DNA from: Hydractinia symbiolongicarpus
Taxonomy: Eukaryota > Cnidaria > Hydrozoa > Anthoathecata > Hydractiniidae
Direction: 5' to 3'
Assembly: GCF_029227915.1 (NCBI RefSeq)
Contig: NC_079885.1
Coordinates: 15,573,001 to 15,637,000, forward strand
DNA: 64,000 bases
A program made the position numbers and the translations under genes. Positions 44,772 through 57,740 of the stretch are shown here, piece by piece (position 1 is the stretch's first letter; the number at the start of each line of letters is the position of its first letter). The notes under the pieces were generated by a model. That model saw only the letters and a list, made by a program, of their open reading frames with translations. It searched no databases and was not told where the DNA came from.

Positions 44772-45221
44772 ATTGACTTTTTCACGTTACATTATTTATC
44801 ATTACGACTGTGACGTATCTTTTTTACGAAATAGCCGCTGAGTAAATCAAGAAAGAGACATGATTAGAAGTTGCTTTCCCTTCAAAACGGCTACGATCTG
44901 GCAGCAATAAATGCGCCAAGTCGCAAATGAATGGATTACGAGCGTCAGACAAAGAAAATAGCGATGTACTTACTTTGCTAACTAATTTTGTCATATGAAA
45001 ATTAAGTCCGAAAGTACCCTAGATTTCCTTCGTTGGAACTTTTTACCGGAAATCTTAAAGCGCATTATTGTCGTAATTAATGAATAGCTCTTGAAATGAG
45101 CTTTCAAATGCACATAAACACGACCTATTTCGGATAATCCAGTCAAGAAATATGACCTTTAAAGTTTAAACCATATTCGATGTAATGTGCTAATAAATCG
45201 TAGATATCTGCCCGTTTGTTT

Positions 45222-45340
45222 GTCTACGACCATACCACGATGAACACACCTGTTCTCGTCAGATCACGGAAGTTAAGCATCGTTGGGCCGGGATAGTACT
45301 TGGATGGGGGACCGCCTGGGAACTCCCGGTGTCGTAGGCT
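45222..45340 (+). rRNA. 5S rRNA: 5S rRNA gene, copy 80 (A40, T63)
   Basis: Complete gene, counterpart of copy 50. Type D spacer upstream. Confidence 0.96.
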
Positions 45341-45790
45341 ATTGACTTTTTCACGTTACATTATTTATCATTACGACTGGGACGTATCTTTTTTACGCAA
45401 TAGCCGCTGAGTAAATCAAGAAAGAGACATGATTAGAAGTTGCTTTCCCTTCAAAACGGCTACGATCTGGCAGCAATAAATGCGCCAAGTCGCAAATGAA
45501 TGGATTACGAGCGTCAGACAAAGAAAATGGCGATGTAGTAACTTTGCTAATTAACTTTGTCATATGAAAATTAAGTCGGAAAGCACCCTAGATTTCCTTC
45601 GTTGGAACTTTTTACCGGAAATCATAAAGCGCATTATTGTTGTCAAGAATCGATAGCGCTTAAAAAGAGCTGTCAAACGCACATAAACACGACCTATTTC
45701 GAATGATCCAGTCAAGAAATATGACCTTTAAAGTTTGAACCATTTTCGATGTAATGTGCTAATAAATCGTAGATATCTGCCCGTTTGTTT

Positions 45791-45909
45791 GTCTACGACC
45801 ATACCACGATGAACACACCTGTTCTCGTCCGATCACGGAAGTTAAGCATCGTCGGGCCGGGATAGTACTTGGATGGGGGACCGCCTGGGAACTCCCGGTG
45901 TCGTAGGCT
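45791..45909 (+). rRNA. 5S rRNA: 5S rRNA gene, copy 81 (reference allele)
   Basis: Complete gene, counterpart of copy 51, identical to copy 15. Confidence 0.97.
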
Positions 45910-46359
45910 ATTGACTTTTTCACGTTACATTATTTATCATTACGACTGTGACGTATCTTTTTTACGAAATAGCCGCTGAGTAAATCAAGAAAGAGACATG
46001 ATTAGAAGTTACTTTCCCTTCAAAACGGCTACGATCTGGCAGCAATAAATGCGCCAAGTCGCAAATGAATGGATTACAAGCGTCAGACAAAGAAAATGGC
46101 GATGTAGTTACTTTGCTAATTAACTTTGTCATAATAAAATTAAGTCGGAAAGCACCCTAGATTTCCTTCGTTGGAACTTTTTACCGGAAATCATAAAGCG
46201 CATTATTGTTGTCAGGAATCGATAGCGCTTAAAAAGAGCTGTCAAACGCACATAAACACGACCTATTTCGAATGATCCAGTCAAGAAATATGACCTTTAA
46301 AGTTTGAACCATTTTCGATGTAATGTGCTAATAAATCGTAGATATCTGCCCGTTTGTTT

Positions 46360-46478
46360 GTCTACGACCATACCACGATGAACACACCTGTTCTCGTCCG
46401 ATCACGGAAGTTAAGCATCGTCGGGCCGGGATAGTACTTGGATGGGGGACCGCCTGGGAACTCCCGGTGTCGTAGGCT
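46360..46478 (+). rRNA. 5S rRNA: 5S rRNA gene, copy 82 (reference allele)
   Basis: Complete gene, counterpart of copy 52, identical to copy 15. Confidence 0.97.
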
Positions 46479-46928
46479 ATTGACTTTTTCACGTTACATT
46501 ATTTATCATTACGACTGTGACGTATCTTTTTTACGAAATAGCCGCTGAGTAAATCAAGAAAGAGACATGATTAGAAGTTGCTTTCCCTTCAAAACGGCTA
46601 CGATCTGGCAGCAATAAATGCGCCAAGTCGCAAATGAATGGATTACGAGCGTCAGACAAAGAAAATGGCGATGTAGTAACTTTGCTAATTAACTTTGTCA
46701 TATGAAAATTAAGTCGGAAAGCACCCTAGATTTCCTTCGTTGGAACTTTTTACCGGAAATCATAAAGCGCATTATTGTTGTCAAGAATCGATAGCGCTTA
46801 AAAAGAGCTGTCAAACGCACATAAACACGACCTATTTCGAATGATCCAGTCAAGAAATATGACCTTTAAAGTTTGAACCATTTTCGATGTAATGTGCTAA
46901 TAAATCGTAGATATCTGCCCGTTTGTTT

Positions 46929-47047
46929 GTCTACGACCATACCACGATGAACACACCTGTTCTCGTCCGATCACGGAAGTTAAGCATCGTCGGGCCGGGA
47001 TAGTACTTGGATGGGGGACCGCCTGGGAACTCCCGGTGTCGTAGGCT
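46929..47047 (+). rRNA. 5S rRNA: 5S rRNA gene, copy 83 (reference allele)
   Basis: Complete gene, counterpart of copy 53, identical to copy 15. Confidence 0.97.
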
Positions 47048-47497
47048 ATTGACTTTTTCACGTTACATTATTTATCATTACGACTGTGACGTATCTTTTT
47101 TACGAAATAGCCGCTGAGTAAATCAAGAAAGAGACATGATTAGAAGTTGCTTTCCCTTCAAAACGGCTACGATCTGGCAGCAATAAATGCGCCAAGTCGC
47201 AAATGAATGGATTACGAGCGTCAGACAAAGAAAATGGCGATGTAGTAACTTTGCTAATTAACTTTGTCATATGAAAATTAAGTCGGAAAGCACCCTAGAT
47301 TTCCTTCGTTGGAACTTTTTACCGGAAATCATAAAGCGCATGGTTGTCGTAATTAATGGATAGCGCTTGAAATGAGCTTTCAAATGCACATAAACACGAC
47401 CTATTTCGAATGATCCAGTCAAGAAATATGACCTTTAAAATTTGAACCATTTTCGATGTAATGTGCTAATAAATCGTAGATATCTGCCCGTTTGTTT

Positions 47498-47616
47498 GTC
47501 TACGACCATACCACGATGAACACACCTGTTCTCGTCCGATCACGGAAGTTAAGCATCGTCGGGCCGGGATAGTACTTGGATGGGGGACCGCCTGGGAACT
47601 CCCGGTGTCGCAGGCT
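47498..47616 (+). rRNA. 5S rRNA: 5S rRNA gene, copy 84 (C114)
   Basis: Complete gene, counterpart of copy 54, with the helix I A5-C114 mismatch. Confidence 0.95.
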
Positions 47617-48066
47617 ATTGACTTTTTCACGTTACATTATTTATCATTACGACTGTGACGTATCTTTTTTACGAAATAGCCGCTGAGTAAATCAAGAAAG
47701 AGACATGATTAGAAGTTGCTTTCTCTTCAAAACGGCTACGATCTGGCAGCAATAAATGCGCCAAGTCGCAAATGAATGGATTACAAGCGTCAGACAAAGA
47801 AAATGGCGATGTAGTTACTTTGCTAATTAACTTTGTCATAATAAAATTAAGTCGGAAAGCACCCTAGATTTCCTTCGTTGGAACTTTTTACCGGAAATCA
47901 TAAAGCGCATTATTGTTGTCAAGAATCGATAGCGCTTAAAAAGAGCTGTCAAACGCACATAAACACGACCTATTTCGAATGATCCAGTCAAAAAATATGA
48001 CCTTTAAAGTTTGAACCATTTTCGATGTAATGTGCTAATAAATCGTAGATATCTGCCCGTTTGTTT

Positions 48067-48185
48067 GTCTACGACCATACCACGATGAACACACCTGTTC
48101 TCGTCTGATCACGGAAGTTAAGCATCGTCGGGCCGGGATAGTACTTGGATGGGGGACCGCCTGGGAACTCCCGGTGTCGTAGGCT
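48067..48185 (+). rRNA. 5S rRNA: 5S rRNA gene, copy 85 (T40)
   Basis: Complete gene, counterpart of copy 55, with T40 in loop C. Confidence 0.96.
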
Positions 48186-48635
48186 ATTGACTTTTTCACG
48201 TTACATTATTTATCATTACGACTGTGACGTATCTTTTTTACGAAATAGCCGCTGAGTAAATCAAGAAAGAGACATGATTAGAAGTTGCTTTCCCTTCAAA
48301 ACGGCTACGATCTGGCAGCAATAAATGCGCCAAGTCGCAAATGAATGGATTACGAGCGTCAGACAAAGAAAATGGCGATGTAGTAACTTTGCTAATTAAC
48401 TTTGTCATATGAAAATTAAGTCGGAAAGCACCCTAGATTTCCTTCGTTGGAACTTTTTACCGGAAATCATAAAGCGCATGGTTGTCGTAATTAATGGATA
48501 GCGCTTGAAATGAGCTTTCAAATGCACATAAAAACGACCTATTTCGGATGATCCAGTCAAGAAATATGACCTTTAAAGTTTAAACCATTTTCGATGTAAT
48601 GTGCTAATAAATCGTAGATATCTGCCCGTTTGTTT

Positions 48636-48754
48636 GTTTACGACCATACCACGATGAACACACCTGTTCTCGTCCGATCACGGAAGTTAAGCATCGTCGG
48701 GCCGGGATAGTACTTGGATGGGGGACCGCCTGGGAACTCCCGGTGTCGTAGGCT
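48636..48754 (+). rRNA. 5S rRNA: 5S rRNA gene, copy 86 (T3)
   Basis: Complete gene, counterpart of copy 56, T3 allele. Type A spacer upstream. Confidence 0.97.
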
Positions 48755-49204
48755 ATTGACTTTTTCACGTTACATTATTTATCATTACGACTGTGACGTA
48801 TCTTTTTTACGAAATAGCCGCTGAGTAAATCAAGAAAGAGACATGATTAGAAGTTGCTTTCCCTTCAAAACGGCTACGATCTGGCAGCAATAAATGCGCC
48901 AAGTCGCAAATGAATGGATTACGAGCGTCAGACAAAAAAAATGGCGATGTAGTTAATTTGCTAATTAACTTTGTCATATGAAAATTAAGTCTGAAAGTAC
49001 CCTAGATTGCCTTCGTTGGAACTTTTTACCGGAAATCTTAAAGCGCATGGTTGTCGTAATTAATCGATAGCGCTTGAAATGAGCTTTCAAATGCACATAA
49101 ACACGACCTATTTCGGATAATCCAGTCAAGAAATATGACCTTTAAAGTTTAAACCATTTTCGATGTAATGTGCTAATAAATCGTAGATATCTGCCCGTTT
49201 GTTT

Positions 49205-49323
49205 GTCTACGACCATACCACGATGAACACACCTGTTCTCGTCCGATCACGGAAGTTAAGCATCGTTGGGCCGGGATAGTACTTGGATGGGGGACCGCCT
49301 GGGAACTCCCGGTGTCGTAGGCT
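49205..49323 (+). rRNA. 5S rRNA: 5S rRNA gene, copy 87 (T63)
   Basis: Complete gene, counterpart of copy 57, T63 allele. Type B spacer upstream. Confidence 0.97.
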
Positions 49324-49773
49324 ATTGACTTTTTCACGTTACATTATTTATCATTACGACTGTGACGTATCTTTTTTACGAAATAGCCGCTGAGTAAATC
49401 AAGAAAGAGACATGATTAGAAGTTGCTTTCCCTTCAAAACGGCTACGATCTGGCAGCAATAAATGCGCCAAGTCGCAAATGAATGGATTACGAGCGTCAG
49501 ACAAAGAAAATGGCGATGTAGTAACTTTGCTAATTAACTTTGTCATATGAAAATTAAGTCGGAAAGCACCCTAGATTTCCTTCGTTGGAACTTTTTACCG
49601 GAAATCATAAAGCGCATGGTTGTCGTAATTAATGGATAGCGCTTGAAATGAGCTTTCAAATGCACATAAAAACGACCTTTTTCGGATGATCCAGTCAAAA
49701 AATATGACCTTTAAAGTTTAAACCATTTTCGATGTAATGTGCTAATAAATCGTAGATATCTGCCCGTTTGTTT

Positions 49774-49892
49774 GTTTACGACCATACCACGATGAACACA
49801 CCTGTTCTCGTCCGATCACGGAAGTTAAGCATCGTCGGGCCGGGATAGTACTTGGATGGAGGACCGCCTGGGAACTCCCGGTGTCGTAGGCT
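49774..49892 (+). rRNA. 5S rRNA: 5S rRNA gene, copy 88 (T3, A87)
   Basis: Complete gene, counterpart of copy 58 but with G87A (GGATGGAGGACC) at 49860. This is one of the three differences noticed between the 17-kb blocks and the only one inside a gene. Confidence 0.95.
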
Positions 49893-50342
49893 ATTGACTT
49901 TTTCACGTTACATTATTTATCATTACGACTGTGACGTATCTTTTTTACGAAATAGCCGCTGAGTAAATCAAGAAAGAGACATGATTAGAAGTTGCTTTCC
50001 CTTCAAAACGGCTACGATCTGGCAGCAATAAATGCGCCAAGTCGCAAATGAATGGATTACGAGCGTCAGACAAAAAAAATGGCGATGTAGTTAATTTGCT
50101 AATTAACTTTGTCATATGAAAATTAAGTCTAAAAGTACCCTAGATTGCCTTCGTTGGAACTTTTTACCGGAAATCTTAAAGCGCATGGTTGTCGTAATTA
50201 ATCGATAGCGCTTGAAATGAGCTTTCAAATGCACATAAACACGACCTATTTCGGATAATCCAGTCAAGAAATATGACCTTTAAAGTTTAAACCATTTTCG
50301 ATGTAATGTGCTAATAAATCGTAGATATCTGCCCGTTTGTTT

Positions 50343-50461
50343 GTCTACGACCATACCACGATGAACACACCTGTTCTCGTCCGATCACGGAAGTTAAGCA
50401 TCGTTGGGCCGGGATAGTACTTGGATGGGGGACCGCCTGGGAACTCCCGGTGTCGTAGGCT
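50343..50461 (+). rRNA. 5S rRNA: 5S rRNA gene, copy 89 (T63)
   Basis: Complete gene, counterpart of copy 59, T63 allele. Type B spacer upstream. Confidence 0.97.
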
Positions 50462-50911
50462 ATTGACTTTTTCACGTTACATTATTTATCATTACGACTG
50501 TGACGTATCTTTTTTACGAAATAGCCGCTGAGTAAATCAAGAAAGAGACATGATTAGAAGTTGCTTTCCCTTCAAAACGGCTACGATCTGGCAGCAATAA
50601 ATGCGCCAAGTCGCAAATGAATGGATTACGAGCGTCAGACAAAGAAAATGGCGATGTAGTAACTTTGCTAATTAACTTTGTCATATGAAAATTAAGTCGG
50701 AAAGCACCCTAGATTTCCTTCGTTGGAACTTTTTACCGGAAATCATAAAGCGCATTATTGTTGTCAAGAATCGATAGCGCTTAAAAAGAGCTGTCAAACG
50801 CACATAAACACGACCTATTTCGAATGATCCAGTCAAGAAATATGACCTTTAAAGTTTGAACCATTTCCGATGTAATGTTCTAATAAATCGTAGATATCTG
50901 CCCGATTGTTT

Positions 50912-51030
50912 GTCTACGACCATACCACGATGAACACACCTGTTCTCGTCCGATCACGGAAGTTAAGCATCGTCGGGCCGGGATAGTACTTGGATGGGGG
51001 ACCGCCTGGGAACTCCCGGTGTCGTAGGCT
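50912..51030 (+). rRNA. 5S rRNA: 5S rRNA gene, copy 90 (reference allele)
   Basis: Complete gene, counterpart of copy 60, with the same three promoter-proximal spacer changes. Confidence 0.97.
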
Positions 51031-51480
51031 ATTGACTTTTTCACGTTACATTATTTATCATTACGACTGTGACGTATCTTTTTTACGAAATAGCCGCTGA
51101 GTAAATCAAGAAAGAGACATGATTAGAAGTTGCTTTCCCTTCAAAACGGCTACGATCTGGCAGCAATAAATGCGCCAAGTCGCAAATGAATGGATTACGA
51201 GCGTCAGACAAAGAAAATGGCGATGTAGTAACTTTGCTAATTAACTTTGTCATATGAAAATTAAGTCGGAAAGCACCCTAGATTTCCATCGTTGGAACTT
51301 TTTACCGGAAATCATAAAGCGCATGGTTGTCGTAATTAATGGATAGCGCTTGAAATGAGCTTTCAAATGCACATAAACACGACCTATTTCGAATGATCCA
51401 GTCAAGAAATATGACCTTTAAAGTTTGAACCATTTTCGATGTAATGTGCTAATAAATCGTAGATATCTGCCCGTTTGTTT

Positions 51481-51599
51481 GTCTACGACCATACCACGAT
51501 GAACACACCTGTTCTCGTCCGATCACGGAAGTTAAGCATCGTCGGGCCGGGATAGTACTTGGATGGGGGACCGCCTGGGAACTCCCGGTGTCGTAGGCT
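51481..51599 (+). rRNA. 5S rRNA: 5S rRNA gene, copy 91 (reference allele)
   Basis: Complete gene, counterpart of copy 61, identical to copy 15. Confidence 0.97.
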
Positions 51600-52049
51600 A
51601 TTGACTTTTTCACGTTACATTATTTATCATTACGACTGTGACGTATCTTTTTTACGAAATAGCCGCTGAGTAAATCAAGAAAGAGACATGATTAGAAGTT
51701 GCTTTCCCTTCAAAACGGCTACGATCTGGCAGCAATAAATGCGCCAAGTCGCAAATGAATGGATTACAAGCGTCAGACAAAGAAAATGGCGATGTAGTTA
51801 CTTTGCTAATTAACTTTGTCATAATAAAATTAAGTCGGAAAGCACCCTAGATTTCCTTCGTTGGAACTTTTTACCGGAAATCATAAAGCGCATTATTGTT
51901 GTCAAGAATCGATAGCGCTTAAAAAGAGCTGTCAAACGCACATAAACACGACCTATTTCGAATGATCCAGTCAAGAAATATGACCTTTAAAGTTTGAACC
52001 ATTTTCGATGTAATGTGCTAATAAATCGTAGATATCTGCCCGTTTGTTT

Positions 52050-52168
52050 GTCTGCGACCATACCACGATGAACACACCTGTTCTCGTCCGATCACGGAAG
52101 TTAAGCATCGTCGGGCCGGGATAGTACTTGGATGGGGGACCGCCTGGGAACTCCCGGTGTCGTAGGCT
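52050..52168 (+). rRNA. 5S rRNA: 5S rRNA gene, copy 92 (G5)
   Basis: Complete gene, counterpart of copy 62. The spacer behind it has T at 52271 where the first block has C at 35200. Confidence 0.96.
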
Positions 52169-52618
52169 ATTGACTTTTTCACGTTACATTATTTATCATT
52201 ACGACTGTGACGTATCTTTTTTACGAAATAGCCGCTGAGTAAATCAAGAAAGAGACATGATTACAAGTTGTTTTCCCTTCAAAACGGCTACGATCTGGCA
52301 GCAATAAATGCGCCAAGTCGCAAATGAATGGATTACGAGCGTCAGACAAAGAAAATGGCGATGTAGTAACTTTGCTAATTAACTTTGTCATATGAAAATT
52401 AAGTCGGAAAGCACCCTAGATTTCCTTCGTTGGAACTTTTTACCGGAAATCATAAAGCGCATGGTTGTCGTAATTAATGGATAGCGCTTGAAATGAGCTT
52501 TCAAATGCACATAAAAACGACCTATTTCGGATGATCCAGTCAAGAAATATGACCTTTAAAGTTTAAACCATTTTCGATGTAATGTGCTAATAAATCGTAG
52601 ATATCTGCCCGTTTGTTT

Positions 52619-52737
52619 GTTTACGACCATACCACGATGAACACACCTGTTCTCGTCCGATCACAGAAGTTAAGCATCGTCGGGCCGGGATAGTACTTGA
52701 ATGGGGCACCGCCTGGGAACTCCCGGTGTCGTAGGCT
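52619..52737 (+). rRNA. 5S rRNA: 5S rRNA gene, copy 93 (T3, A47, A82, C89)
   Basis: Complete gene, counterpart of copy 63, with the same two box C changes. Confidence 0.93.
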
Positions 52738-53187
52738 ATTGACTTTTTCACGTTACATTATTTATCATTACGACTGTGACGTATCTTTTTTACGAAATAG
52801 CCGCTGAGTAAATCAAGAAAGAGACATGATTAGAAGTTGCTTTCCCTTCAAAACGGCTACGATCTGGCAGCAATAAATGCGCCAAGTCGCAAATGAATGG
52901 ATTACGAGCGTCAGACAAAGAAAATGGCGATGTAGTAACTTTGCTAATTAACTTTGTCATATGAAAATTAAGTCGGAAAGCACCCTAGATTTCCTTCGTT
53001 GGAACTTTTTACCGGAAATCATAAAGCGCATGGTTGTCGTAATTAATGGATAGCGCTTGAAATGAGCTTTCAAATACACATAAAAACGACCTTTTTCGGA
53101 TGATCCAGTCAAAAAATATGACCTTTAAAGTTTAAACCATTTTCGATGTAATGTGCTAATAAATCGTAGATATCTGCCCGTTTGTTT

Positions 53188-53306
53188 GTTTACGACCATA
53201 CCACGATGAACACACCTGTTCTCGTCCGATCACGGAAGTTAAGCATCGTCGGGCCGGGATAGTACTTGGATGGGGGACCGCCTCGGAACTCCCGGTGTCG
53301 TAGACT
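53188..53306 (+). rRNA. 5S rRNA: 5S rRNA gene, copy 94 (T3, C97, A117)
   Basis: Complete gene, counterpart of copy 64. Confidence 0.94.
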
Positions 53307-53756
53307 ATTGACTTTTTCACGTTACATTATTTATCATTACGACTGTGACGTATCTTTTTTACGAAATAGCCGCTGAGTAAATCAAGAAAGAGACATGATT
53401 AGAAGTTGCTTTCCCTTCAAAACGGCTACGATCTGGCAGCAATAAATGCGCCAAGTCGCAAATGAATGGATTACGAGCGTCAGACAAAAAAAATGGCGAT
53501 GTAGTTAATTTGCTAATTAACTTTGTCATATGAAAATTAAGTCTGAAAGTACCCTAGATTGCCTTCGTTGGAACTTTTTACCGGAAATCTTAAAGCGCAT
53601 GGTTGTCGTAATTAATCGATAGCGCTTGAAATGAGCTTTCAAATGCACATAAACACGACCTATTTCGGATAATCCAGTCAAGAAATATGACCTTTAAAGT
53701 TTAAACCATTTTCGATGTAATGTGCTAATAAATCGTAGATATCTGCCCGTTTGTTT

Positions 53757-53875
53757 GTCTACGACCATACCACGATGAACACACCTGTTCTCGTCCGATC
53801 ACGGAAGTTAAGCATCGTTGGGCCGGGATAGTACTTGGATGGGGGACCGCCTGGGAACTCCCGGTGTCGTAGGCT
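53757..53875 (+). rRNA. 5S rRNA: 5S rRNA gene, copy 95 (T63)
   Basis: Complete gene, counterpart of copy 65, T63 allele. Type B spacer upstream. Confidence 0.97.
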
Positions 53876-54325
53876 ATTGACTTTTTCACGTTACATTATT
53901 TATCATTACGACTGTGACGTATCTTTTTTACGAAATAGCCGCTGAGTAAATCAAGAAAGAGACATGATTAGAAGTTGCTTTCCCTTCAAAACGGCTACGA
54001 TCTGGCAGCAATAAATGCGCCAAGTCGCAAATGAATGGATTACGAGCGTCAGACAAAGAAAATGGCGATGTAGTAACTTTGCTAATTAACTTTGTCATAT
54101 GAAAATTAAGTCGGAAAGCACCCTAGATTTCCTTCGTTGGAACTTTTTACGGGAAATCATAAAGCGCATGGTTGTCGTAATTAATGGATAGCGCTTGAAA
54201 TGAGCTTTCAAATGCACATAAACACGACCTATTTCGAATGATCCAGTCAAGAAATATGACCTTTAAAGTTTGAACCATTTTCGATGTAATGTGCTAATAA
54301 ATCGTAGATATCTGCCTGTTTGTTT

Positions 54326-54444
54326 GTCTACGACCATACCACGATGAACACACCTGTTCTCGTCCGATCACGGAAGTTAAGCATCGTCGGGCCGGGATAG
54401 TACTTGGATGGGGGACCGCCTGGGAACTCCCGGTGTCGTAGGCT
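54326..54444 (+). rRNA. 5S rRNA: 5S rRNA gene, copy 96 (reference allele)
   Basis: Complete gene, counterpart of copy 66, identical to copy 15. A/C chimeric spacer upstream. Confidence 0.97.
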
Positions 54445-54894
54445 ATTGACTTTTTCACGTTACATTATTTATCATTACGACTGTGACGTATCTTTTTTAC
54501 GAAATAGCCGCTGAGTAAATCAAGAAAGAGACATGATTAGAAGTTGCTTTCCCTTCAAAACGGCTACGATCTGGCAGCAATAAATGCGCCAAGTCGCAAA
54601 TGAATGGATTACAAGCGTCAGACAAAGAAAATGGCGATGTAGTTACTTTGCTAATCAACTTTGTCATAATAAAATTAAGTCGGAAAGCACCCTAGATTTC
54701 CTTCGTTGGAACTTTTGACCGGAAATCATAAAGCGCATTATTGTTGTCAAGAATCGATAGCGCTTAAAAAGAGCTATCAAACGCACATAAACACGACCTA
54801 TTTCGAATGATCCAGTCAAGAAATATGACCTTTAAAGTTTGAACCATTTTCGATGTAATGTGCTAATAAATCGTAGATATCTGCCCGTTTGTTT

Positions 54895-55013
54895 GTCTAC
54901 GACCATACCACGATGAGCACACCTGTTCTCGTCCGATCACGGAAGTTAAGCATCGTCGGGCCGGGATAGTACTTGGATGGGGGACCGCCTGGGAACTCCC
55001 GGTGTCGTAGGCT
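54895..55013 (+). rRNA. 5S rRNA: 5S rRNA gene, copy 97 (G23)
   Basis: Complete gene, counterpart of copy 67, G23 allele. Confidence 0.97.
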
Positions 55014-55463
55014 ATTGACTTTTTCACGTTACATTATTTATCATTACGACTGTGACGTATCTTTTTTACGAAATAGCCGCTGAGTAAATCAAGAAAGAGA
55101 CATGATTAGAAGTTGCTTTCCCTTCAAATCGGCTACGATCTGGCAGCAATAAATGCGCCAAGTCGCAAATGAATGGATTACGAGCGTCAGACAAAGAAAA
55201 TGGCGATGTAGTAACTTTGCTAATTAACTTTGTCATATGAAAATTAAGTCGGAAAGCACCCTAGATTTCCTTCGTTGGAACTTTTTACCGGAAATCATAA
55301 AGAGCATGGTTGTCGTAATTAATGGATAGCGCTTGAAATGAGCTTTCAAATGCACATAAAAACGACCTATTTCGGATGATCCAGTCAAGAAATATGACCT
55401 TTAAAGTTTAAACCATTTTCGATGTAATGTGCTAATAAATCGTAGATATCTGCCCGTTTGTTT

Positions 55464-55582
55464 GTTTACGACCATACCACGATGAACTCACCTGTTCTCG
55501 TCCGATCACGGAAGTTAAGCATCGTCGGGCCGGGATAGTACTTGGATGGGGGACCGCCTGGGAACTCCCGGTGTCGTAGGCT
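55464..55582 (+). rRNA. 5S rRNA: 5S rRNA gene, copy 98 (T3, T25)
   Basis: Complete gene, counterpart of copies 68 and 1. The upstream spacer has a private aaagagcatgg (A at 55303). Confidence 0.97.
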
Positions 55583-56033
55583 ATTGACTTTTTCACGTTA
55601 CATTATTTATCATTACGACTGTGACGTATCTTTTTTACGAAATAGCCGCTGAGTAAATCAAGAAAGAGACATGATTAGAAGTTGCTTTCCCTTCAAAACG
55701 GCTACGATCTGGCAGCAATAAATGCGCCAAGTCGCAAATGAATGGATTACGAGCGTCAGACAAAAAAAAATGGCGATGTAGTTAATTTGCTAATTAACTT
55801 TGTCATATGAAAATTAAGTCTGAAAGTACCCTAGATTGCCTTCGTTGGAACTTTTTACCGGAAATCTTAAAGCGCATGGTTGTCGTAATTAATCGATAGC
55901 GCTTGAAATGAGCTTTCAAATGCACATAAACACGACCTATTTCGGATAATCCAGTCAAGAAATATGACCTTTAAAGTTTAAACCATTTTCGATGTAATGT
56001 GCTAATAAATCGTAGATATCTGCCCGTTTGTTT

Positions 56034-56152
56034 GTCTACGACCATACCACGATGAACACACCTGTTCTCGTCCGATCACGGAAGTTAAGCATCGTTGGGC
56101 CGGGATAGTACTTGGATGGGGGACCGCCTGGGAACTCCCGGTGTCGTAGGCT
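56034..56152 (+). rRNA. 5S rRNA: 5S rRNA gene, copy 99 (T63)
   Basis: Complete gene, counterpart of copy 2. Type B spacer upstream with an A9 tract; 570 bp from copy 98. Confidence 0.97.
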
Positions 56153-56602
56153 ATTGACTTTTTCACGTTACATTATTTATCATTACGACTGGGACGTATC
56201 TTTTTTACGCAATAGCCGCTGAGTAAATCAAGAAAGAGACATGATTAGAAGTTGCTTTCCCTTCAAAACGGCTACAATCTTGCTGCAATAAATGCGCCAC
56301 GTCGCAAATAAATGGATTACGAGCGTCAGACAAAGAAAATGGCGATGTAGTTACTTTGATAATCAACTTTGTCATAATAAAATTAAGTCGGAAAGCACCC
56401 TAGATTTCCTTCGTTGGAACTTTTTACCGGAAATCATAAAGCGCATTATTGTTGTCAAGAATCGATATCGCTTAAAAAGAGCTGTCAAACGCACATAAAC
56501 ACGACCTATTTCGAATGATCCAGTCAAGAAATATGACCTTTAAAGTTTGAACCATTTTCGATGTAATGTGCTAATAAATCGTAGATATCTGCCCGTTTGT
56601 TT

Positions 56603-56721
56603 GTCTACGACCATACCACGATGAGCACACCTGTTCTCGTCCGATCACGGAAGTTAAGCATCGTCGGGCCGGGATAGTACTTGGATGGGGGACCGCCTGG
56701 GAACTCCCGGTGTCGTAGGCT
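56603..56721 (+). rRNA. 5S rRNA: 5S rRNA gene, copy 100 (G23)
   Basis: Complete gene, counterpart of copy 3, including the spacer changes cgatatcgc and tttgataatc. Confidence 0.97.
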
Positions 56722-57171
56722 ATTGACTTTTTCACGTTACATTATTTATCATTACGACTGTGACGTATCTTTTTTACGAAATAGCCGCTGAGTAAATCAA
56801 GAAAGAGACATGATTAGAAGTTGCTTTCCCTTCAAAACGGCTACGATCTGGCAGCAATAAATGCGCCAAGTCGCAAATGAATGGATTACGAGCGTCAGAC
56901 AAAGAAAATGGCGATGTAGTAACTTTGCTAATTAACTTTGTCATATGAAAATTAAGTCGGAAAGCACCCTAGATTTCCTTCGTTGGAACTTTTTACCGGA
57001 AATCATAAAGCGCATGGTTGTCGTAATTAATGGATAGCGCTTGAAATGAGCTTTCAAATGCACATAAAAACGACCTATTTCGGATGATCCAGTCAAGAAA
57101 TATGACCTTTAAAGTTTAAACCATTTTCGATGTAATGTGCTAATAAATCGTAGATATCTGCCCGTTTGTTT

Positions 57172-57290
57172 GTTTACGACCATACCACGATGAACACACC
57201 TGTTCTCGTCCGATCACGGAAGTTAAGCATCGTCGGGCCGGGATAGTACTTGGATGGGGGACCGCCTGGGAACTCCCGGTGTCGTAGACT
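57172..57290 (+). rRNA. 5S rRNA: 5S rRNA gene, copy 101 (T3, A117)
   Basis: Complete gene, counterpart of copy 4. Confidence 0.97.
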
Positions 57291-57740
57291 ATTGACTTTT
57301 TCACGTTACATTATTTATCATTACGACTGTGACGTATCTTTTTTACGAAATAGCCGCTGAGTAAATCAAGAAAGAGACATGATTAGAAGTTGCTTTCCCT
57401 TCAAAACGGCTACGATCTGGCAGCAATAAATGCGCCAAGTCGCAAATGAATGGATTACGAGCGTCAGACAAAAAAAATGGCGATGTAGTTAATTTGCTAA
57501 TTAACTTTGTCATATGAAAATTAAGTCTGAAAGTACCCTAGATTGCCTTCGTTGGAACTTTTTACCGGAAATCTTAAAGCGCATGGTTGTCGTAATTAAT
57601 CGATAGCGCTTGAAATGAGCTTTCAAATGCACATAAACACGACCTATTTCGGATAATCCAGTCAAGAAATATGACCTTTAAAGTTTAAACCATTTTCGAT
57701 GTAATGTGCTAATAAATCGTAGATATCTGCCCGTTTGTTT

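Larger units (their letters stand above)
38768..55838 (+). repeat. 17,071-bp higher-order block, second copy (30 units)
   Basis: This block is directly adjacent to the first copy. The junction places B-type spacer sequence (tagattgcc) before F-type sequence (gtcgtaaagaatcg). The exchange must lie in the 50 identical bases 38768-38817, which equal 21697-21746 and 55839-55888. The array then continues as ordinary B spacer. The simplest origin is one unequal exchange in a spacer. Confidence 0.92.

Noticed and set aside
56292-56498. Identical 68-codon open frame before copy 100
   Set aside because: It is the duplicate of 1096-1302 carried by the 55-kb displaced repeat. Identity reflects segment duplication and not coding constraint.
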